Positions 7,356 through 13,350 of a DNA stretch of 13,893 nt are shown here, one piece after another (position 1 is the stretch's first letter; each line of letters begins with the position of its first letter). A model generated the notes under the pieces. That model ran no database searches. It was given only the letters and a program-made list of their open reading frames with translations, and was not told the origin of the DNA. The position numbers and the translations under genes are program-made. Source of the DNA: JALQXV01 sp964540445 (lineage in GTDB: Bacteria > Patescibacteriota > Saccharimonadia > Saccharimonadales > 2-12-FULL-41-12). The stretch spans positions 1-13,893 of the forward strand of contig CAZIMF010000022.1 in the NCBI GenBank assembly GCA_964540445.1, written 5' to 3'.

Positions 7356-7832
7356 ATGAGAACGAAACTACGAAATAAAGAGCAGGGCTTTACTATAATT
7401 GAAGTCTTGATTGTATTGGCCATTGCCGGCTTAATTATGTTAATTGTCTTCCTGGCCGTACCTGCGTTACAGCGAAACAGTCGTAATACACAACGTCGAA
7501 ACGACGTCAGTGGGCTACTGGGTGCCTACCAAGAAGCAGTTAATAATAACAATGGTGCAGTTCCTGCCGCTTGTGATGGTTCTGCAGCAACGTGCTGGGT
7601 TCGTAATGCTAAGTTGTCTAACTACGACAACACCAGCGCTAACCTTGTATTCTATAACGATGCGGCATTCACAGCTCATACCGCGCCAACAATTGACCAA
7701 GTAGTTGCTCAAAGCTATGCAAAGTGTGTGAATAATGTACCGGTAGCAACAAACGCTACCAGCCGAAGTATAACCGTTTCATTCCTTGTAGAAACAAACG
7801 GGGCTCCAACACTTCAGTGTCAGGAATCATAA
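7356..7832 (+). CDS. pilA: Major type IV pilin (PilA-like prepilin)
   Basis: This is a 158-residue prepilin. The 11-residue leader MRTKLRNKEQG is followed by F(+1)TIIE(+5)VLIVLAIAGLIMLIVF, the class IVa pattern with Gly-1, Phe+1 and Glu+5, so PilD would release a 147-residue subunit. The alpha-1 helix continues as PALQRNSRNTQRRNDVSGLLGAYQEA, then an Asn-rich turn (NNNNGAVPA) and a globular domain. There are four cysteines (C73, C80, C124, C155), enough for two disulfides; C155 lies in a C-terminal loop like the pilin D-region. I set the start at ATG 7356, because the upstream GTG at 7344 overlaps the ribosome-binding site. The position between pilC and an intrinsic terminator, and its small size compared with the later pilins, mark it as the major subunit; that ranking is inference. 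Confidence 0.92.
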   Translation: MRTKLRNKEQGFTIIEVLIVLAIAGLIMLIVFLAVPALQRNSRNTQRRNDVSGLLGAYQEAVNNNNGAVPAACDGSAATCWVRNAKLSNYDNTSANLVFYNDAAFTAHTAPTIDQVVAQSYAKCVNNVPVATNATSRSITVSFLVETNGAPTLQCQES

Positions 7833-7868
7833 GAGTTCAGTTTAGAAATACTAGCCTAAGTTAGTAAA

Positions 7869-7898
7869 AAAAGAGCGGGGCATTTGCTCCGCTCTTTT
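7869..7898 (+). terminator. Intrinsic terminator after the major pilin
   Basis: A perfect inverted repeat, AAAAGAGCGG (7869-7878) with CCGCTCTTTT (7889-7898), is extended by a G-U and a G-C pair to a 12-bp stem with loop CATTTG. The A-tract before and T-tract after make it potentially active in both directions. It separates the pilin transcript from pilD, so pilD needs its own promoter or read-through. Confidence 0.88.
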
Positions 7899-7905
7899 CA
7901 TGTAG

Positions 7906-7918
7906 TTTGTGGTAAGCT
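7906..7918 (+). promoter_or_regulatory. Candidate extended -10 promoter of pilD
   Basis: TTTGTGGTAAGCT contains TGTG, one base, then TAAGCT (7913-7918). The hexamer is poor (three of six), but the whole element aligns with the better promoters at 344-355 and 8768-8779 as TTRTG-S-TAWRMT. It lies right after the terminator and eight bases before ATG 7927, so the transcript would begin at or next to the start codon. Confidence 0.3.
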
Positions 7919-7926
7919 TAGGCATA

Positions 7927-8757
7927 ATGATTATTGCAATACTTATATTGCTTGGCCTATGCTTCGGAAGCTTCGTAAACGCCTTTGTATGGCGTTTACA
8001 TCAGCAATCGCTGCCAGTTAAGAAGCGCATTGCCAAAAAAGTTGACTTATCAATTAGTACCGGACGCTCAATGTGTGTCCATTGCGGCCATACACTGCAG
8101 GCTACCGACCTTATCCCGCTGCTTAGCTGGCTGAGTCTAGGAGGCAAGTGCCGTTACTGTAAAAAACCAATAGCATGGCAGTACCCGCTGGTTGAACTGC
8201 TTACTGCGGTGTTATTTGTGGCTTCCTATCTGGTGTGGCCACATGATTTAGCTGGCTGGGAAATCGCCAGTTTTAGCTTGTGGCTGGTATGTATAGTCGC
8301 TTTTATGGCCTTGATTATCTATGATATTCGTTGGATGTTGCTGCCCAACCGCATAATCTTCCCAATGTATGGTGTTGTGCTGCTCTACGTGCTCACCAAA
8401 GTAGCCGGAGACATGTCTCCTAGGCCGTTAGGGGCTAGTCTCATTGGAGTAGTGGTTGGCGGTGGCCTTTTTTATGTACTGTTTCAATTATCACGCGGCA
8501 AATGGATAGGCGGGGGGGACGTAAAGCTTGGTTTCTTGCTCGGAGCGTTGCTTGGAGGGCCGTTGCAGGCAGCGTTAATGTTGTTTGGCGCCTCAGCTCT
8601 TGGTACGCTCCTCACCATCCCCTTGTTAGCCGCCGGAAGTGTCCGGCGAGACACACGCATACCATTCGGGCCTTTCCTGATAATTGCAGCCGTTTTTGTG
8701 CAACTTTTTGGTGTATCGTTAACCGATTGGTACATCAACTCATTTATAGATATCTAA
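7927..8757 (+). CDS. pilD: Prepilin peptidase / N-methyltransferase PilD
   Basis: PilD is a membrane aspartyl protease that cuts prepilins after Gly-1 and N-methylates the new N-terminus; it would serve all five pilins here. The 276-residue protein has an N-terminal helix with LCFGSFVNAFVWRL (11-24), a cytoplasmic methyltransferase-type domain with zinc pairs CVHC (50-53) and CRYC (75-78), then several membrane helices. The catalytic aspartates are D133 (IIYDIRWMLLPN) and D198 (IGGGDVKLG). I prefer ATG 7927, which gives MIIAILILLGLCFGSF; a GTG at 7909 would add six residues, lies in the putative promoter and has no ribosome-binding site. The region encoding GGGD contains a run of seven G (8512-8518). 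It follows the terminator and is 29 bp before the next gene. Confidence 0.95.
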   Translation: MIIAILILLGLCFGSFVNAFVWRLHQQSLPVKKRIAKKVDLSISTGRSMCVHCGHTLQATDLIPLLSWLSLGGKCRYCKKPIAWQYPLVELLTAVLFVASYLVWPHDLAGWEIASFSLWLVCIVAFMALIIYDIRWMLLPNRIIFPMYGVVLLYVLTKVAGDMSPRPLGASLIGVVVGGGLFYVLFQLSRGKWIGGGDVKLGFLLGALLGGPLQAALMLFGASALGTLLTIPLLAAGSVRRDTRIPFGPFLIIAAVFVQLFGVSLTDWYINSFIDI

Positions 8758-8767
8758 GCCACAACGC

Positions 8768-8779
8768 TTATGCTATAAT
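8768..8779 (+). promoter_or_regulatory. Extended -10 promoter giving a probable leaderless transcript
   Basis: TTATGCTATAAT is a perfect extended -10 (TATG, one base, consensus TATAAT at 8774-8779). Transcription should begin about seven bases downstream, at 8786-8787, which is the A of ATG 8787. No Shine-Dalgarno sequence lies between. It differs from the pilM promoter motif at only two of twelve positions. Confidence 0.6.
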
Positions 8780-8786
8780 TTGCCAT

Positions 8787-9590
8787 ATGAAACGCATGCC
8801 AAACGGCGGCTATACAATTATTGAAACGATGATTTTCCTATTGATTTCGTCGGCTTTATTAGGCTCAGTAACCTTAATGTTAAGCGGTCGGCAAGAACGA
8901 ATTCGCTTTACCAATTCTGTAAATTCCTTTGATCAGGCGCTAAAAGATACCCTGAATGACGTATCAACCGGTTTTTATCCTACTAACGAGAACTTTAAAT
9001 GCCGGGTTACTGGTCCGGTAGGCTCAGAAAGCATTACGTTCCCAGTCGGTGCCGCCGCTGCGGGGACTAATAATGGTTGTCTCTTTTTGGGTCGTGCCAC
9101 CCAACTTGATCCCGGCACTAATTTTGATACATTCACCGTTGTCGGTGCCCAGATAGCCGGTAACTTAGCCGGGCCACAAAACTTGGCGAGCGCCAAAGCA
9201 GTCTTACTTGATGCTAACGGGAATCCAGGCATTCGTGCCAGCAATAAACTCGAAGCCGATCTGCAGATAGTAAAAGCCGTCAGCTTAACCGACTCAAGCC
9301 GAACAGTAAAAGGTCTTGCGATGATCTCGCAGTTTAGTCAGGTATCATCGGTAGACAATAAGGTAATCGGAAATGCCGGAAATATAACGCTCTATGAAGT
9401 GTTAGATGACTTTTTTGCGAACGCCGGAAAACCGAGTCCCAAAATGGAAACGGCAGATAGAGGCATTATGATATGTTTGCAGCAAGGTGGGGCAGGTGGA
9501 AATGGGCGAAAAGCTGCTATAATCATAGGCGGAAACGATCAACAGTTAACGACTGAAACAAAAATCGATGAATGGCCATCAGGATGCTAA
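8787..9590 (+). CDS. Minor type IV pilin, GspH/FimT-like
   Basis: This is a 267-residue prepilin-like protein. The leader MKRMPNGG is followed by Y(+1)TIIE(+5)TMIFLLISSALLGSVTLML, a clear class III signal with Gly-1 and Glu+5. The helix continues into RQERIRFTNSVNSFDQALKDTLNDV. The C-terminal part (RGIMICLQQGG, GRKAAIIIGG) resembles the final strands of GspH/FimT-type minor pseudopilins. There are four cysteines (C72, C98, C230, C267), the last being the C-terminal residue. The frame is open upstream to 8502 within pilD, but that extension is out of frame with pilD and buries the leader, so ATG 8787 is the start. There is no ribosome-binding site; the promoter position suggests a leaderless mRNA. 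Its end overlaps the next gene. It is inferred to be part of the pilus-priming tip complex. Confidence 0.88.
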   Translation: MKRMPNGGYTIIETMIFLLISSALLGSVTLMLSGRQERIRFTNSVNSFDQALKDTLNDVSTGFYPTNENFKCRVTGPVGSESITFPVGAAAAGTNNGCLFLGRATQLDPGTNFDTFTVVGAQIAGNLAGPQNLASAKAVLLDANGNPGIRASNKLEADLQIVKAVSLTDSSRTVKGLAMISQFSQVSSVDNKVIGNAGNITLYEVLDDFFANAGKPSPKMETADRGIMICLQQGGAGGNGRKAAIIIGGNDQQLTTETKIDEWPSGC

Positions 9591-10894
9591 GACTTAAATC
9601 ACTTCGCCCGCAACGAGGCGACACAATTCTCGAAGTACTAATCGCTACTGCTGTACTTACTCTTGTGCTAACCATAGCGTATACGGCAGCTAACCGCGGC
9701 AGTCAGTCAGTTCGACAGGCTCAGGAACGTGGTGAATCGTCTCACTATACCGAAACCCAAATCGAACTACTAAAGACATTCCTTTCAAAAATTAGCGACC
9801 CAAGCCTGCCTGGTATCCCAACTAGCGGGAACTTCTGTATGGTGAACAACGGGACAACAATAACAGCAGTGCCAATAACCGGTGCTATAGCTGTTAATGC
9901 CCAAAACGAGACTTTTTCGGCCTTTACTCCTGCAAGCTTAGCCGAGTGTAAAAAAGACAATCTGTACTATAGCTATATCGAGCGCAATGGCAACACGTTC
10001 ATTGCCCATACAAGATGGACTAAGGTAAATGGCAAGGGAATCGATGAGGCCACTATGGTGCATCGTATATTCCCGGATCAGGCCTCTGGTCCGCTATCGT
10101 TGGTAACGGTATCACCTGGCTGTGCAGCTGACTTCTTTTATAATGTTGTTTTGGGTTGTACGCCATGCCCGAGCGGCTACACTAGCCCCGGTGGCTATAG
10201 TGCGGCATGCGCGCCAATCCCGGCACAAGTTCGGGTAGTTGTTCAAAAGATACCGCCCGATCCGCCCGGGAATGTTTCGCCAGCCTGTTCAAAGGCTGGT
10301 GTGGATTCCACGGGTGTTGCAGTACGACTAACGGGCCCAGGAGGCCCGTTTAACGGCACTTCTACGGCACTGCTTGATGTAGGCTTTAGCTCAACCTATA
10401 ACGCTAGCATAACTACTATGCCGAATGGTTTCACTCAATGCGCCACACCTTCTTCGGCTACGAGTACGCCTATTGGTACGCCACCTACACCTCCTCCTGG
10501 TAATAATCAACGCACTATAACGCTTAAAATTAAGCCAGTCTGTACTACCGTTATAACTACTGATCACTGGGGCCTCGAGAATGATCCCGCTACATACTAT
10601 GCTGACCAAACTGGCTGGAATAGCTATTGGGTTAGAGGTGCGCACTTGGCTTCACTGAGCACTTATGGTGTCACCGCTACCTATGGAACAGGTGAGTTCG
10701 TGCTAGCAGATGCTCGTAGCCCCTCTGGCTATACTTGGTTTGCTTGGTTTGACTATAGTGACATATACGATGGGTACTCCTACTACAATGGCTGGGTCGC
10801 AACCTGGCAGAGTGATCCTGTTTATGGCGATCCTTACTACCATGGGACCATCTGGGTTAATCATCCAACTACCAGCCTTGGCTGCGAATCCTAA
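9572..10894 (+). CDS. Large modular minor pilin, PilV/GspI-like, with aromatic-rich C-terminal domain (candidate adhesin)
   Basis: This is a 440-residue prepilin-like protein, two to three times the usual size of PilV/GspI. The leader ends MLRLKSLRPQRG, then D(+1)TILE(+5)VLIATAVLTLVLTIAYTAANRG; Glu+5 is kept but residue +1 is Asp rather than Phe. Modules are: pilin helix and body (17-180); a Cys-rich hinge, GCTPCPSGY with C213 (195-214); a beta-type domain opening VRVVVQKI and including GVAVRLTGPGGPF (219-295), Cna-B-like by eye; a Pro-rich linker GTPPTPPPGNN (302-312); strand RTITLKIKPVC; and a C-terminal region (331-440) with 8 Trp, 14 Tyr and 3 Phe in 110 residues. There are ten cysteines. 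The start could be ATG 9572 or 9584; both overlap the previous gene (ATG-C-TAA at 9584-9590), suggesting coupled translation. It is inferred to be the binding subunit at or near the pilus tip. Confidence 0.85.
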   Translation: MAIRMLRLKSLRPQRGDTILEVLIATAVLTLVLTIAYTAANRGSQSVRQAQERGESSHYTETQIELLKTFLSKISDPSLPGIPTSGNFCMVNNGTTITAVPITGAIAVNAQNETFSAFTPASLAECKKDNLYYSYIERNGNTFIAHTRWTKVNGKGIDEATMVHRIFPDQASGPLSLVTVSPGCAADFFYNVVLGCTPCPSGYTSPGGYSAACAPIPAQVRVVVQKIPPDPPGNVSPACSKAGVDSTGVAVRLTGPGGPFNGTSTALLDVGFSSTYNASITTMPNGFTQCATPSSATSTPIGTPPTPPPGNNQRTITLKIKPVCTTVITTDHWGLENDPATYYADQTGWNSYWVRGAHLASLSTYGVTATYGTGEFVLADARSPSGYTWFAWFDYSDIYDGYSYYNGWVATWQSDPVYGDPYYHGTIWVNHPTTSLGCES

Positions 10895-10935
10895 GAATAA
10901 TAGAAGTTGCTTAGCTAATGCTAGAGATATCTGTT

Positions 10936-11454
10936 TTACTTCTCGACAGATGTCACTACTAGACTATAAGTAGTAAATCCGTTAGCTTCAGCTTTGACCA
11001 GCTTGCCGCTAACAGTAACCGGATCTAACATCGGTGGCTTATTGCCGTCCACTTTTGTGCCGATGGCTGGGCTAGTGTATGTTTTTGGGTCGACGTTTGA
11101 TTTACTAAAATCCAACCTAAGACCTAACGGTTTATCAACTTCTTGACCCACGATACTATATTGATTTGTGCCTGATTCAACAATGCGGCCTCGAACTTTG
11201 ATGTCTTTGTCGGCATACGTCTGCGGCTGTGTTGCAATTGTAGATGGGCTGATAGTCCCTGCCGGCAGCGCACTATCTTGTTTTGGGGTGGGGACGTTAG
11301 TAAAGTCTGCGCTTTCAGGCCCTGAGTTTCGGATTGCAATGTCACGTGAATTTTGATGATGCATCACTAAGTAAGTGACTCCTGAGCCGGCTCCTGCACC
11401 AATAATAGTGGCCGCCACGGTCATAATGATTGCTTTGTTAGTTGGTTTTGGCAT
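10936..11454 (-). CDS. Membrane-anchored protein of unknown function, possibly OB-fold-like
   Basis: This is a 172-residue protein on the opposite strand, between the second and third minor pilin genes. A short basic N-terminus (MPKPTNK) leads into one hydrophobic helix (about 8-31, with small-residue GAGAGSG) that would act as an uncleaved signal anchor. Next come a polar linker (35-70), then a beta-rich domain (71-172): STIATQPQTYADKDIKVRGRI, NQYSIVGQEVDKPLGLRLDF, DPVTVSGKLVKAEANGFTTY and SLVVTSVEK. The pattern 'position, spread, V-x-V-x-G-x-I, then display, then a second V-x-G-K-L' is like small OB-fold domains, but this is judgement by eye. It lacks cysteines, unlike the surrounding pilins. 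It is convergent with the 440-residue pilin (41 bp between stops) and divergent from the next pilin. It could modulate pili or simply be an inserted neighbour; function unknown. Confidence 0.75.
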   Translation of the reverse strand: MPKPTNKAIIMTVAATIIGAGAGSGVTYLVMHHQNSRDIAIRNSGPESADFTNVPTPKQDSALPAGTISPSTIATQPQTYADKDIKVRGRIVESGTNQYSIVGQEVDKPLGLRLDFSKSNVDPKTYTSPAIGTKVDGNKPPMLDPVTVSGKLVKAEANGFTTYSLVVTSVEK

Positions 11455-11604
11455 ATTGTATCTGTAAAATTGTTACGCTTATATTATTCTCAAGCATAAC
11501 ACAGTGGAGCAGTTATGATAATACCTTCATCTATTGCTCTTAGGTGGGGAATGATTTAAAGTACTAGTTATGCTTATGGCTAGTCTAAAAGGCCTATAAC
11601 ACCC
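11455..11604. promoter_or_regulatory. Divergent intergenic region with inverted GTTATGCTT motifs
   Basis: This 150-bp region separates two divergent starts and must hold a promoter on each strand. GTTATGCTT occurs perfectly in both orientations: plus strand at 11567-11575 and minus strand at 11500-11492. TTATGCT also begins the promoter at 8768. A TATAAG (minus, 11483-11478) is an alternative -10 for the minus gene, with a TTGAGA nearby. On the plus side AAAAGG (11587-11592) is a distant ribosome-binding site for ATG 11605 and TATAAC (11595-11600) is close to the start. I cannot decide which elements are used. Confidence 0.4.
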
Positions 11605-12249
11605 ATGAAATCAAAAGAAATTAGCAATCAGTCTGGGTTTACCATCGTTGAGTTGTTAATGGCAACCGCGGTCTTTAGTATTGTTTTACTCATTGTCACC
11701 ACTGGAATTGTAAAAATTGGCCAATCATATTACAAAGGTCTTATCCAAAATAAGACCCAAGAGTCAACCCGTAATATCTCAGAAGATATTACTCGTACAA
11801 TACAACTTGCAAGTGGGCAAAAAATTACACCTGACCTAGCCGTCCCGAATCGATTCTGCATTGGTACCGTGCGATATACCGCCGGGATTAACGAAAAGGT
11901 AGGTGACGTGGGCGCCGTTGGCTTACAAGCTGAAAAAGTGCCGCCAAATAACTGTAGTGCACCTGCCGATCCTAATCCTCGACAGCTTCTGGCAAAAAAT
12001 ATGCGGTTATTGCGCTTTAAAGTAGATCCGGCCGATCCATTGGCGCAAACCTGGAAAATCGATATCCGTGTCGCTTACGGTGACAATGATCTCCTGACAC
12101 ACTACAATAAGGATGGTGTTCCAAACAATGCAGCTACTGTCGTTGCTGATGCTGATGGCGCTAACTGTAAATCAGGAGTATCTGGCACTAGTTTCTGTGC
12201 AACTTCTCAGCTCAATACCGTTGTTAAAAAACGTCTAAAGAACGAATAA
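11605..12249 (+). CDS. Minor type IV pilin, PilW/GspJ-like
   Basis: This is a 214-residue prepilin. The 11-residue leader MKSKEISNQSG is followed by F(+1)TIVE(+5)LLMATAVFSIVLLIVTTGI, with Gly-1 and Glu+5 intact. The helix continues as KIGQSYYKGLIQNKTQESTRNISEDITRTIQ, the pattern of PilW/GspJ/ComGF-type subunits in which the helix is followed by a 'tR.i.edi.r.iq' stretch. The globular part includes PNRFCIGTVRYTAGI and MRLLRFKVDPADPLAQTWKIDIRVAYG. There are four cysteines (C85, C117, C188, C198). It lies 18 bp upstream of the PilX/GspK-like gene, so the two form one operon. By order and form it is the J member of a minor pilin quartet. Assignment to PilW versus another minor class is moderate; that it is a prepilin is near certain. 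Confidence 0.88.
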   Translation: MKSKEISNQSGFTIVELLMATAVFSIVLLIVTTGIVKIGQSYYKGLIQNKTQESTRNISEDITRTIQLASGQKITPDLAVPNRFCIGTVRYTAGINEKVGDVGAVGLQAEKVPPNNCSAPADPNPRQLLAKNMRLLRFKVDPADPLAQTWKIDIRVAYGDNDLLTHYNKDGVPNNAATVVADADGANCKSGVSGTSFCATSQLNTVVKKRLKNE

Positions 12250-12267
12250 TATTAAGAGAATATAACT

Positions 12268-13338
12268 ATGACCAAGCAAACACATAATCAAATTCGATCA
12301 AATCAGGAGGGGATAGTTGCTATTATCGTGGCAGTTACTCTGACTGTTGTCATGTCCTTAATTATTTTGGCAATTGCCCAAAGTTCTAATCGTGAACAAA
12401 GACAATCACTCGACAGGCAGCTAAGCGACCAGGCATTTTATAACGCTGAATCTGGTATTAACGATGTTGCTAACTATCTTTATAAGAATTTACAAACTAT
12501 CCCGGCAATTCCAATTGATAAAACAACCTGCTTGCCAGAAATTCCTACCAGTGGTGGTGTGACCATCAATTACACGCTTCCTGATGCTAGTGGAACTAAC
12601 AAATATACCTGCTTAATGTACGATAAGGCACCGAAAACTATACAGTACGATAGTTTGTCTTTATCCAGTCCAAAAGTTGTCCCTATCCAGGCGGTAAATG
12701 ATGCCGGGAGCCCAGTGGTTGTGCACACCTTAACGTTTAGTTGGGACGATGCAACCGATCGTAATGCGGCTATTGGCTGTAACATTGCGAATGAACTACC
12801 AGATGCGTGTACTTACGGCGGTTTACGGGTAGAGAGCGTAACTCCCGGTCCAACCCGTGACGTAATTCGTCAAGCAAGCCTTATCGCCTTTATGTTGCCA
12901 ACTACGGCTGCTAGCTCAGATATAGTAGTCGGAGCATTATCATACCCCGAGAGCCAGGGAATTCTGAGCAATACCACCTGTAACGGTCCTGCCGGAACCA
13001 GGCGTTGCTCAAAAACAATTAGCGGTATTGACCGCAGCACCCTATATTTGAGCCTTCGATCGTTATACCAGCCGATAAATCTAACTATTTCTGGTAAGGA
13101 TGCTGGTGGCACCGATGTACGTTTTAAAGACAGCCAAGTTGTGATTGATTCTACTGGGAAGGCCAGTGATGTTCTACGCCGTGTTCAGGTTAGAGTCCCG
13201 GCGAACAGTCAGTACAGCTACCCCGGTTTTGCAATCCAGAGTAGAGATTCTATCTGTAAAATCTTAACGGTAACTAAAAACGAAGACGGAACCGGTATCG
13301 TAGATTCATTCGATGCCGCCGCCTGCCCGGTCAACTAG
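12268..13338 (+). CDS. Minor pilin PilX/GspK-like, without Glu5
   Basis: This 356-residue protein has an N-terminus of the PilX/GspK type: MTKQTHNQIRSNQEG, then I(+1)VAII(+5)VAVTLTVVMSLIILAIAQ, with Gly-1 but Ile where other pilins have Glu5. The next stretch, REQRQSLDRQLSDQAFYNAESGINDVANYL (42-71), is the characteristic PilX N-terminal signature. In type II secretion the GspK subunit also lacks Glu5, which suits the outermost position because no neighbour needs the charge pair. The remainder is a large beta-rich domain with eight cysteines (C88, C115, C171, C181, C238, C247, C330, C353). AAGAGA (12254-12259) is a modest ribosome-binding site. Last pilus gene; its stop lies 12 bp from the stop of the convergent recombinase. 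Inferred role is tip cap and initiation of assembly. Confidence 0.88.
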   Translation: MTKQTHNQIRSNQEGIVAIIVAVTLTVVMSLIILAIAQSSNREQRQSLDRQLSDQAFYNAESGINDVANYLYKNLQTIPAIPIDKTTCLPEIPTSGGVTINYTLPDASGTNKYTCLMYDKAPKTIQYDSLSLSSPKVVPIQAVNDAGSPVVVHTLTFSWDDATDRNAAIGCNIANELPDACTYGGLRVESVTPGPTRDVIRQASLIAFMLPTTAASSDIVVGALSYPESQGILSNTTCNGPAGTRRCSKTISGIDRSTLYLSLRSLYQPINLTISGKDAGGTDVRFKDSQVVIDSTGKASDVLRRVQVRVPANSQYSYPGFAIQSRDSICKILTVTKNEDGTGIVDSFDAAACPVN

Positions 13339-13350
13339 AGGTAGTATCGC

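Noticed and set aside
8502..8786. Long upstream extension of the GspH-like minor pilin
   Set aside because: It runs out of frame through pilD, has Arg/His-rich non-protein-like composition, and would place the prepilin leader in mid-protein.
10895..10975. Terminator between the 440-residue pilin and the minus-strand gene
   Set aside because: Small palindromes (TTAGCTAA; ACTACT with AGTAGT) exist, but none is a GC-rich stem followed by a T-tract, and the second lies in coding sequence.
10934..11356. Short frames overlapping the minus-strand gene (11168-11356 plus, 11124-11345 minus)
   Set aside because: They lack signals and domain-like sequence and are explained as shadows of the 172-residue protein.
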